Shown here one piece after another: positions 1 to 5,854 of a DNA stretch of 6,027 nt. The notes under the pieces are model-generated. The model saw only the letters and a program-made list of their open reading frames with translations. It searched no databases and was not told where the DNA came from. The stretch lies in the NCBI GenBank assembly GCA_023475715.1, contig JAMCVO010000099.1, positions 1 to 6,027 of the forward strand, given 5' to 3'. Numbering within the stretch: the stretch's first letter is position 1; each line of letters starts with the position of its first letter. This stretch comes from Actinomycetota bacterium (GTDB lineage Bacteria > Actinomycetota > Humimicrobiia > Humimicrobiales > Humimicrobiaceae). The position numbers and the translations under genes were made by a program.

Positions 1-259
1 TGCTATAGGAGCAGAATCTTAACAGACAAACTTACCTTAAAATATTATTAATTTATCAAAGAACAATTGGGACTTGACAAGTCCACTTTTAATTTTTAAA
101 TAGTCCAGTTTTAACTTTTAGCTAACAGTGTTTACATTAACTTTGTTCACATTTAGAATATTTATTGCAGTCTGCTATTTTATTGAGTGTTTTTTGGTGT
201 AGAGCCTGTAGCACTAATAATAATATTATTTCTAATAATTATTGTTATTTTTGAAGAAA
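1..259. other. AT-rich non-coding stretch, no gene seen
   Basis: No reading frame with a recognisable protein was found on either strand. Visible structure is limited to a perfect 15-bp dyad at 70-84 (GGACTT-GAC-AAGTCC), an imperfect direct repeat (AGTCCACTTTTAA at 80-92 and AGTCCAGTTTTAA at 102-114, one mismatch) and the palindrome AATAATATTATT at 219-230. The first bases could be the tail of an upstream gene (a short frame closes with TAA at 20-22), but too little is present to say. The stretch probably contains decayed sequence, as the recognisable gene remnant begins at its right edge. Confidence 0.5.
70..101 (+). promoter_or_regulatory. Possible promoter with dyad over the -35 box
   Basis: A perfect -35 hexamer TTGACA (74-79) lies inside the perfect dyad GGACTT-GAC-AAGTCC (70-84). 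With a 16-bp spacer it would pair with a mediocre -10, TTAAAT (96-101, four of six consensus bases). An operator covering a -35 box is a common repressor layout, and the nearest plus-strand coding remnant is the metal ATPase fragment beginning near 260. The same dyad followed by a T-rich run could instead be a weak terminator for something to the left. AT-rich DNA yields such matches by chance, so this is tentative. Confidence 0.2.
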
Positions 260-484
260 AGACCAGTAAATATTATTCCCATGGATGGAATTGTTATATT
301 TGGAAACTCATTAGTAGATTAGTCTACAATTACCGGTGAACCTCTTCCAAGAAATAAATACTTAAATGATGCTGTATATGCAGGAACATTAGATGGCTCT
401 GGTTATCTTGAAGTAAAAGTTACTAAAAAGGCAAAAGATAATACTCTTTCCAAAATTATTGACCTGACATATAAATCTTCCGAG
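260..484 (+). pseudogene. Remnant of a Zn/Cd-type P1B heavy-metal ATPase (actuator domain)
   Basis: Translated in the frame of the ATG at 281, about 75 codons match the actuator (A) domain of P1B heavy-metal pumps. They contain IIPMDG, the phosphatase loop TGEP (TGE codons at 332-340), then AGTLDGSGYLEVKVTKK and DNTLSKIIDL. The GEPLP and YAGT...LEVKVTK wording resembles CadA/ZntA-like Zn/Cd/Pb pumps more than copper pumps. Such pumps expel metal across the inner membrane using ATP. The gene is dead: a TAG at 320-322 stands where the family has the E of the DES/DEA stretch (GAG to TAG would explain it), and similarity stops at about 484. Nothing recognisable remains of the CPC membrane helix, the DKTGT phosphorylation site, the nucleotide-binding domain or a start region. 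The domain assignment is firm; the metal specificity is inferred. Confidence 0.8.
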
Positions 485-488
485 TGTA

Positions 489-665
489 TCACTCCTGATT
501 TAACCACCGCAAAGGCTTTAATATATTTACATTTTTCTCAATTAATTTTGTCGCAAACCATGGCCCAGTCTGTGAGCAGTATATTCCTTGCCAGTAAATA
601 CCATTATAAGTATCCGTAGCTGAACATTGGGAATAATGTAGATAAAACGAGGATGAAGGTTTTAA
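489..665 (-). pseudogene. Open fragment on minus strand, possibly a rhodanese-like C-terminus
   Basis: Read on the minus strand, a frame stays open for roughly 60 codons and ends in TGA at 491-489. It is rich in W, G, P and C, with stretches such as YWQGIYCSQTGPWFATKL followed by KNVNILKPLRWLNQE and stop, which is unlike random AT-rich translation. The layout I-Y-C-S, then a helix, then V-x-I-L-K, then W near the end recalls the last part of a rhodanese (sulfurtransferase) domain, where the Cys is catalytic. The match is weak, since the usual GGW/GGxxxW ending is absent. I see no start codon with a ribosome binding site, so it would be a fragment. It could also be a chance open frame. The right boundary is approximate. 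Confidence 0.25.
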
Positions 666-690
666 AGAATTTTTATTGTTTTAAAAAAAA

Positions 691-719
691 TTGCAAATCG
701 TCTAATATTCGACTATAAT
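691..719 (+). promoter_or_regulatory. Promoter of the Fic gene, with duplicated -10 box
   Basis: TTGCAA at 691-696 (four of six -35 bases) is followed by exactly 17 bp and a perfect TATAAT at 714-719. An 11-bp tandem duplication (ATTCGACTATA at 707-717 and 718-728) creates a second perfect TATAAT at 725-730 that overlaps the start codon. The first -10 box predicts transcription starting around 725-728, giving a leader of only a few bases before the ATG at 729. No Shine-Dalgarno is visible. This is the only good promoter match found upstream of the gene. Confidence 0.55.
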
Positions 720-728
720 TCGACTATA

Positions 729-1763
729 ATGTTTAAGCCTAATTACACCATCACCAATAAACTGCTTTCAAATATAAAGCAAATAAGTTTTATGGTTTTG
801 GAATTTAACAATAAAAGATTTTCTAAGGTTGTGCTTTATGAGCTTGAAAAAAGCGCCAGGGAAATTTCAACTTATGCCTCAACCAGCATTGAAGGCAATC
901 CCTTGCCTTTAACAGATGTTAAGCGGATTCTTAAAAATCAACCGCAAAATTTAAGAAATAGCGAACAGGAAGTCATAAATTACAACAAAGCCCTAGAGGA
1001 GTTAAATAAAAATCTGCACAGAGGTTCCCAATCTTTTAATCTTGATTTAATTTTGTCTATTCATAAACAGGTGGTTTTTAAGTTAATGCCTAAATATCAG
1101 TCCGGAAAATTAAGAGAAGAACCTGTATTTGTAAATGATCCAAAGACAGGTAAAACGGTTTATTGGCCACCTGATGCTAAAGATGTCGCACAGCTTATGA
1201 ATGATTTGGTAAATTTTGCTACTAGTAGCAGAGGTGTTATTGATCCGCTTATTATTGCTGGTATCTTTCATAAACAGTTTGTGGTTATTCATCCGTTTAT
1301 GGATGGTAACGGTAGGACAGCCCGACTTTCTACCAAAATTCTTTTAGCGGACATGGGACTTAATACTTTTAATCTTTTCAGCTTTGAAAATTACTACAAC
1401 AGAAATGTGACCAACTATTTCAACAACATAGGTGTTCCAGGCAACTACTATGATGTTGCAGATTCAATTGATTTTACCAGTTGGCTGGAATATTTCACTG
1501 ATGGTGTCATTGATGAACTTTTAAGAATCAAAAAACTTCTGCCGGAAGTATCTGTTGGCCCAGAAACAGAACTTATGACTTACCATAAAAAGATTTTAAA
1601 GTTTATAAATGAAAAGGGCTACATTTCGGACCGTGATTATGCAAAAATAACAGATCGTGCAAAAGCAACCCGAATCCTCGATTTTAATAAGCTTATAGAT
1701 ATGGGTCTTATTCAAAGAAAAGGGAAGGGAAGAACAACGTACTATCAGCTGAAAAAAGAATAG
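729..1763 (+). CDS. Fic family protein (probable AMP transferase) with C-terminal winged helix
   Basis: This is an intact class II Fic-domain protein of 344 residues. The N-terminus (FKPNYTITNKLL) matches the conserved opening of this family, which supports the ATG at 729 over an internal ATG at 792. The inhibitory helix is seen as S51-T-S-I-E55-G56-N57, fitting the (S/T)xxxE(G/N) motif. Its Glu is known in the family to block productive ATP binding until relieved. The flap preceding the active site is near 131-148 (EEPVFVNDP...VYWPP), and the core motif HPFMDGNGRTAR covers 188-199 with catalytic His188 and phosphate-binding residues intact. Residues about 283-343 form a winged-helix-like region ending in a GKGRTTYYQL wing, suggesting DNA or partner binding. 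Known relatives transfer AMP from ATP to hydroxyl side chains; the target here is unknown. No antitoxin gene is adjacent, as expected when the inhibitory helix is built in. There is no Shine-Dalgarno at the start. The gene stands alone: 114 bp separate it from merA. Confidence 0.9.
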   Translation: MFKPNYTITNKLLSNIKQISFMVLEFNNKRFSKVVLYELEKSAREISTYASTSIEGNPLPLTDVKRILKNQPQNLRNSEQEVINYNKALEELNKNLHRGSQSFNLDLILSIHKQVVFKLMPKYQSGKLREEPVFVNDPKTGKTVYWPPDAKDVAQLMNDLVNFATSSRGVIDPLIIAGIFHKQFVVIHPFMDGNGRTARLSTKILLADMGLNTFNLFSFENYYNRNVTNYFNNIGVPGNYYDVADSIDFTSWLEYFTDGVIDELLRIKKLLPEVSVGPETELMTYHKKILKFINEKGYISDRDYAKITDRAKATRILDFNKLIDMGLIQRKGKGRTTYYQLKKE

Positions 1764-1863
1764 TAAGTATTGTTGTTAAAAATAGTTGTCCATTCAAACA
1801 TATTTAATTGTTAATCAAATAAATCTTTTAAATGATTTCATAAACTTTGGATATAGTTATTCT

Positions 1864-1870
1864 GGGAGGA
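1864..1870 (+). promoter_or_regulatory. Strong Shine-Dalgarno of merA
   Basis: GGGAGGA ends 7 bp before the ATG at 1878, a near-ideal site. It fixes this start over the overlapping out-of-frame ATG at 1882. It contrasts with the Fic and merR starts in this window, which have no such site. Confidence 0.85.
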
Positions 1871-1877
1871 CACTTAT

Positions 1878-3278
1878 ATGAATGAATATGATCTAATTAT
1901 AATCGGTGGTGGTGCAGGAGCATTTGCTGCTGCTATTAAAGCTAATGAGCTTAGCACAAAAACCTTAATGGTAAATAAAGGGCTTCCTCCCGGGGGCACG
2001 TGTGTAAATGTCGGCTGTGTACCTTCTAAAACGCTTTTGTGGGCAGGTGAGGTAATGCATCAGGCAAGAAATCATGGTATTCCAGGAATTGAGATTGAGG
2101 TTAAAAACTTTAATTTTGCTGCAGTCGTTCAGTATGGAATAGATTTAGTAGAAAAATTAAGAGACGAAAAGTATCAAAAAGTATTAAATCAATTAGCAAA
2201 TGTTACTTATTTAGAGGGCGAAGTTAGTTTTATGTCCTCCAATGAGATTGAAGTTGAAGGACAAAAATATACTGCTAAGAAATTTATCATTGCTGCCGGT
2301 TCAACTACAACGGTGCCACCGATTGAAAATATTAAAGAGGTTGGTTATATTACCCATATTGAAGCCCTGAAGTTAAAACAACAACCAAAGGAATTGATAG
2401 TTATTGGCGCTGGTCCTATAGGACTGGAATTTTCCCAGATGTATGCTCGTTTTGGAACTAAGGTCATAATTCTTCATAGAGGGCCATCTATTTTTAGAGG
2501 TGAAGCAGAATTAATAACTCGTTTAACTGAGATTCTTACCAATGAAGGGATAACTATAAAAACAGGAGCACAAGTACGATCAACTCACAAAGATGGAGAT
2601 AAAAAGATTGTTTCTTATCTCATTGATGGGAGACAGGAAGAAGTATCAGGAGATGAGATTTTATTAGCTGCTGGTAAAATACCAAATACTAAAAGATTAA
2701 ATCTGGATAAAGCAGGAGTTAAGATTGATGAAAAACAAGCTATAAAAGTAAATCCGCAATTTCAAACCTCACAGTCTCATATTTATGCAGTAGGAGATGT
2801 AACTAACGCACCACTTCGTCTTGAACCAACTGCAGGTAGAGAAGGAACATTGGCTGCTGAAAATGCCTTGAGTAATTCTCAAAACAGTATTGATTACAAT
2901 TCTGTCCCCTGGACTATTTTTATTGATCCCCAACTTGCAGGAGTTGGATTTACAGAAGAAGAGCAAATGAAACGATTTGGTACGTGTATGTGCAAGACTA
3001 TATCTTTCAAAGATGTTCCAAAAGCCTTAATTCTTAACAGAACTGAAGGATTGATTAAAATGGCAATTCATCCTGTAACCAAACAGATTATGGGAGTTCA
3101 TATTCTTGCGCCCAATGCAGGAGAACTTATTGCAGAAGCGATGGTTCTAGTAAAGAATAAAAATACTATTGATGATGTTGTAAATTCTTTGCCAATGTTT
3201 CCAACGCTTTCAGAAGCTATTAAAATTGTGGCACTATCTTTTACTAAAGATATTTCAAAACTTAGCTGCTGTATTTAA
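1878..3278 (+). CDS. merA: Mercuric reductase core (MerA family flavoprotein disulfide reductase)
   Basis: This 466-residue pyridine nucleotide-disulfide oxidoreductase probably reduces Hg(II) to volatile Hg(0) with NADPH and FAD in the cytoplasm. In order: FAD-binding GGGAGAF (10-16); redox pair C42-VNVG-C47 followed by VPSK; NAD(P)-binding GAGPIG (177-182); second FAD segment IYAVGDVT (302-309); dimerisation domain; and a C-terminal vicinal pair C464-C465 in KLSCCI. That cysteine tail delivers Hg(II) to the partner subunit's active site and is the hallmark of MerA. The stretch DVPKAL (379-384) and the APNAGELI stretch (411-418) also match MerA. The Lpd catalytic His (HAHPT) is replaced by F441 in PMFPT, arguing against dihydrolipoamide dehydrogenase. 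Oddities: there is no N-terminal HMA (NmerA) domain; the two Hg-site tyrosines known from MerA appear as P180 and F441; the MerA FVYVAA stretch reads LRLEPTAG; and there is an extra C370-M-C372. A related non-mercury reductase remains possible. The following merR gene is broken, so regulation is uncertain. Confidence 0.8.
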   Translation: MNEYDLIIIGGGAGAFAAAIKANELSTKTLMVNKGLPPGGTCVNVGCVPSKTLLWAGEVMHQARNHGIPGIEIEVKNFNFAAVVQYGIDLVEKLRDEKYQKVLNQLANVTYLEGEVSFMSSNEIEVEGQKYTAKKFIIAAGSTTTVPPIENIKEVGYITHIEALKLKQQPKELIVIGAGPIGLEFSQMYARFGTKVIILHRGPSIFRGEAELITRLTEILTNEGITIKTGAQVRSTHKDGDKKIVSYLIDGRQEEVSGDEILLAAGKIPNTKRLNLDKAGVKIDEKQAIKVNPQFQTSQSHIYAVGDVTNAPLRLEPTAGREGTLAAENALSNSQNSIDYNSVPWTIFIDPQLAGVGFTEEEQMKRFGTCMCKTISFKDVPKALILNRTEGLIKMAIHPVTKQIMGVHILAPNAGELIAEAMVLVKNKNTIDDVVNSLPMFPTLSEAIKIVALSFTKDISKLSCCI

Positions 3279-3285
3279 TACCCCC

Positions 3286-3316
3286 CTGATATTTCAGTTA
3301 CTGGAAGGTTTAGAAT
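3286..3316 (+). promoter_or_regulatory. MerR-family promoter/operator with 19-bp spacer
   Basis: A -35 box CTGATA (3286-3291) and a -10 box TAGAAT (3311-3316) are separated by exactly 19 bp. This over-long spacer is the signature of promoters that MerR-family activators untwist. The spacer carries a dyad centred on 3299, with T-TCAGT on the left and ACTGGAA on the right (six of seven positions pair). The CTGGAAGGTTTA string is very like the known E. coli copA promoter operated by CueR. The -10 is followed 7 bp later by the ATG of the merR remnant, so it was presumably autoregulated by that protein. Metal specificity cannot be told from the site alone. Confidence 0.7.
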
Positions 3317-3323
3317 TATACTT

Positions 3324-3514
3324 ATGAATAATTTATTGACCATTGGGCAGCTATCCAGCAAGGTGGTTTTACCTACTAAAACAATTAGGTATTACAAATT
3401 AGTTCATCTGTTAAAGCCTCTTACAAGAGCAGCTAACAAATCTCATTTGTACTAGGACTATCATTAGATAAAGTTAGAAGGTTTGTTGAAGAAGGATTAG
3501 ATGGAACCCATTAA
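3324..3514 (+). pseudogene. Broken MerR-family regulator gene
   Basis: The ATG at 3324 opens a clear MerR-type DNA-binding domain: LTIGQLSSKV, then the TKTIRYYKLVHLLKP recognition and wing region, then ANKSHLY. It hits TAG at 3453-3455. In another frame from 3455, GLSLDKVRRFVEEGLDGT follows, equivalent to the helix after the winged domain, and ends in TAA at 3512-3514. In intact relatives about 18 residues lie between the RLY and GxSL segments. Here they are missing, so an internal deletion of roughly 50 bp with a frameshift explains the structure. The dimerisation coiled coil and the metal-binding C-terminus are gone. Several wing residues also look degenerate (ENGYR-type to ANKSH). Intact, it would have been a metal- or drug-responsive activator; its position after merA and beside a MerR-type operator suggests metals. 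There is no Shine-Dalgarno. The remnant ends 11 bp before the purH stop on the other strand. Confidence 0.85.
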
Positions 3515-3525
3515 TATTTTATTCC

Positions 3526-5232
3526 TTAATGTTTAAAATGCCTTTTGCCTGTAAATATCATGGCAATTTTGTTTTTGTTGCAGAAATCTATAACCTGCTT
3601 GTCTTTTATGGAACCTCCGGGCTGGATGAATGCCCTGACTCCGCTTTTTACGGCAAGCTCTACGGCATCCTCAAATGGGAAAAATGCATCTGACGCAAGC
3701 ACGGCTCCCCTGCTTTTCTCTCCTGCTTTTTCCAGTGCCATCTTTACGGCATCTACCCTGCTCGTTTGACCCGCGCCTATTCCAACAGTTTTCTTTTGCA
3801 GGGCAAGCACTATGGCGTTTGATTTTACATTTTTAACTACCTGCCATGCAAATAAAAGATCTTCCAGCTGGCTCTCCCCAGGTTTTTGATCCGTCACAAA
3901 TTTAAAATCTTCTCCACTTTCTACACCCTCGTCCAGCTCCTGGACAAGCAAACCTCCATCAACACTTTTTAAATCCATATATATTGATGAATATTCTTTG
4001 GATCTCAATTTATCCAGATGGGATCGAAGATCAAAATTTATTTTCAGTATTCGCAAGTTCTGCTTTTCCTTCAGAATTTTTAAAGCTTCCTCTTCAAAAT
4101 CAGGAGCAATCAAAACCTCTATGAACTTATCAAAAAGAAACTTTGAAGCATCAGCGGTCCACTTCATATTGCTGCCTATCACACCTCCAAAAGCAGAAAG
4201 TGGGTCACCCCAATGCGCATTCTGATAAGCTTCACTGATTGTACCGCCCATCCCAACACCGCAAGGATTGTTATGCTTTATAATGGCAACACAGGGCGTG
4301 CTGAATTCCTTCACAATTGAAAAAGCTGCATTTGCATCCAATATGTTATTGAATGATAATTCCTTTCCGTGAAGCTGGGTGCTGCCGGCAAAACAGTCCG
4401 GTCCAGAATCTGAAAACTTATAATATGCCGCTTTCTGATGAGGATTTTCACCATATCTCAAATCCTGAATTTTCTTGAACCTAAGATTTAATTCTTCATT
4501 GAAATCACCTGAAATATTTTTAAATTCATTGAATTCAGTTTTTTCTATAAACTCATTCTCTGACTTTGTACAGTCTACCTTGAGATAAGGCCTTAAATAA
4601 ATATTGCAGTCCTTGTATTTTGTATCTTTTGAAGCGTTGTATTTGTCTATAAAATAATTAAATATAACACTGTCATACTCACAGGTAAGCTGAAAAGCCT
4701 TTACGCTCAGGCAGAATAATGTGCTGTCATTAAGCATCCCATTATTCTTTAAAAGCTCATCTGCTATTTTTTCATAATCTTCAGGGTCAACCACAACAGC
4801 AACATTTTTATGATTTTTGGCTGCACTTCTTATCATAGCCGGGCCGCCGATATCGATATTTTCAATCGCTTCTTCCATAGTAACGCCAGGTTTTGATATA
4901 GTTTCCCTGAAGGGATATAAATTAACCACAACCATATCAATTAATTGCATTCCTGCTTTTTCAACATCATTCATATGACTTTTATTGCTTCTGTCAGCCA
5001 GTATTGCACCATGAACAAAAGGATGAAGCGTTTTAAGCCGTCCGTTCATCATTTCCGGAAAACCGGTCAAATCCTCTACTTTACGTACATTTATACCGGA
5101 TTGTGAAAGCTGGCTGTAAGTTCCCCCGGTTGAAATAATTTTTACACCAAAATTCTGCAGGGTTTGCGCAAATTTAACAATTCCAATTTTATTGGATACA
5201 CTGAATAATGCTCTTTTTATTTTTAAAGCCAC
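3526..5232 (-). CDS. purH: Bifunctional AICAR formyltransferase / IMP cyclohydrolase
   Basis: PurH catalyses the last two steps of IMP synthesis: formylation of AICAR by 10-formyl-THF, then ring closure of FAICAR. The N-terminal MGS-like cyclohydrolase domain (about 1-195) carries STGGT (34-38) and the family's catalytic or binding residues K67 (GRLKTLHP), Y106 (NLYPF), D127 (IDIGG) and K139 (AAKNH). The transferase domain (about 250-568) shows RYGENPHQ (259-266), catalytic K319-H320 in KHNNPCG, SAFGG, GAGQTSR (486-492), ASDAFFPF and the terminal TGKRHFKH. At 568 residues it is longer than the usual 510-530. Much of the excess is a hydrophilic insert at about 198-247 between the domains. Translation begins at GTG 5232, chosen because AAGGAGA lies just upstream and residues from KIKRALFSVS onward match the family start. 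It is the last gene of the purM-purN-purH run seen here. No hairpin terminator follows, and purD, often next in Firmicutes, is absent. Confidence 0.97.
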   Translation of the reverse strand: MALKIKRALFSVSNKIGIVKFAQTLQNFGVKIISTGGTYSQLSQSGINVRKVEDLTGFPEMMNGRLKTLHPFVHGAILADRSNKSHMNDVEKAGMQLIDMVVVNLYPFRETISKPGVTMEEAIENIDIGGPAMIRSAAKNHKNVAVVVDPEDYEKIADELLKNNGMLNDSTLFCLSVKAFQLTCEYDSVIFNYFIDKYNASKDTKYKDCNIYLRPYLKVDCTKSENEFIEKTEFNEFKNISGDFNEELNLRFKKIQDLRYGENPHQKAAYYKFSDSGPDCFAGSTQLHGKELSFNNILDANAAFSIVKEFSTPCVAIIKHNNPCGVGMGGTISEAYQNAHWGDPLSAFGGVIGSNMKWTADASKFLFDKFIEVLIAPDFEEEALKILKEKQNLRILKINFDLRSHLDKLRSKEYSSIYMDLKSVDGGLLVQELDEGVESGEDFKFVTDQKPGESQLEDLLFAWQVVKNVKSNAIVLALQKKTVGIGAGQTSRVDAVKMALEKAGEKSRGAVLASDAFFPFEDAVELAVKSGVRAFIQPGGSIKDKQVIDFCNKNKIAMIFTGKRHFKH

Positions 5233-5233
5233 C

Positions 5234-5854
5234 TTATTCTCCTTTTAAGATCTTCACTTTTCTGCCATTTACCACAAGCCTGCCATCACAGAAATATTTA
5301 ACTGCAAGAGGATAAATTTTATGCTCTGTTTTGTGAATTTTTTCTTCAAGTGTTTCCAGTGTGTCCTCTTCTGCAATGATTACAGCCTCCTGGCTTATGA
5401 TCGGTCCTGCATCCAGCTCTTCCTCTACAAAATGGACCGTCACTCCTGTAACTTTAACTCCATAGTCAAAAGCATATCTTATGCCATGTATGCCCTTAAA
5501 TGAAGGAAGCAAAGCCGGATGAATGTTTATGATTCTTCTGGGAAATTCTTTTATTATCTCCGGCCCTATAAGAAGCAGGTAGCCGGCCATTACAATAAGA
5601 TCGATTTTTTCATTTTTCAGCAATGCAAGCAGCTCTTCATCATACTTCTGTCTGCTTTCAAATTGCCTGGGATTGAAATTGACTGGCTTTATACCATGCT
5701 TTTTTGCTCTTTCAAGTGCATAAGCATTTTCATTGTTACTGAAAACCAGGACAATTTCACCGTTAATATTTAAGTTTTGTGATCGATCAATTATAGCCTG
5801 GAGATTCGAACCAAAACCTGAAGCCAAAACTGCAATTCTTTTCTTATCAGTCAT
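5234..5854 (-). CDS. purN: Phosphoribosylglycinamide (GAR) formyltransferase
   Basis: PurN transfers a formyl group from 10-formyl-THF to GAR in the third step of purine synthesis, in the cytoplasm. The 206-residue length is normal. Phosphate-binding loop: ASGFGSNLQAI (11-21). Folate site: MAGYLLLIGP (89-98). The catalytic triad of the family is complete: N110 and H112 in INIHPALLPSFKG, and D148 in the EELDAGPII loop. The start ATG at 5854 overlaps the purM stop by 8 bp (ATGACTGA), indicating translational coupling, and only a weak upstream GA-rich stretch is seen. The gene ends in TAA 1 bp before the purH GTG, and its final codons carry the purH ribosome binding site. Confidence 0.97.
   Translation of the reverse strand: MTDKKRIAVLASGFGSNLQAIIDRSQNLNINGEIVLVFSNNENAYALERAKKHGIKPVNFNPRQFESRQKYDEELLALLKNEKIDLIVMAGYLLLIGPEIIKEFPRRIINIHPALLPSFKGIHGIRYAFDYGVKVTGVTVHFVEEELDAGPIISQEAVIIAEEDTLETLEEKIHKTEHKIYPLAVKYFCDGRLVVNGRKVKILKGE
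5238..5244 (-). promoter_or_regulatory. purH Shine-Dalgarno embedded in the end of purN
   Basis: AAGGAGA on the minus strand lies inside the last Lys-Gly-Glu codons of purN and 5 bp before the purH GTG. It decides the GTG start and implies that a ribosome finishing purN covers or re-uses the site, coupling the two proteins. Confidence 0.8.

Noticed and set aside
2..22. Tail of an upstream gene ending with TAA at 20-22
   Set aside because: Six codons cannot be recognised, and the other frames also close quickly. There is no way to choose among them.
320..322. TAG in the ATPase remnant read as a recoded amino acid such as pyrrolysine
   Set aside because: The rest of the pump, including the phosphorylation and nucleotide-binding domains, is missing. 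A plain nonsense mutation in a dead gene is the simpler explanation.
653..718. A 21-codon frame (starting MKVLKNFYCF) just before the Fic gene, possible leader peptide
   Set aside because: The GAGG in front of its ATG is too close to act as a ribosome binding site. It has no recognisable features, and it runs through the predicted Fic promoter.
707..730. Tandem 11-mers as replication iterons or a CRISPR-like array
   Set aside because: Only two copies, no spacers, and no replication or Cas gene nearby. The promoter role explains them better.
1110..1292. Minus-strand 60-codon frame inside the Fic gene
   Set aside because: It is antisense to the Fic active-site region, with composition typical of a shadow frame and no ribosome binding site.
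1764..1877. Promoter or terminator between the Fic gene and merA
   Set aside because: Only weak matches are present (for example TTGTTA at 1808-1813 with AATGAT at 1831-1836). There is no stable GC hairpin with a T-run and no MerR-type 19-bp spacer.
1878..3278. merA as dihydrolipoamide dehydrogenase or glutathione reductase
   Set aside because: The His-containing catalytic motif of those enzymes is replaced by PMFPT, and the CC tail and DVPKAL segment match MerA.
3545..4225. Plus-strand frames of about 75 codons (3545-3769 and 3998-4225) within purH
   Set aside because: Both are antisense to well-conserved PurH domains. The serine- and phenylalanine-rich products are reverse-complement shadows.
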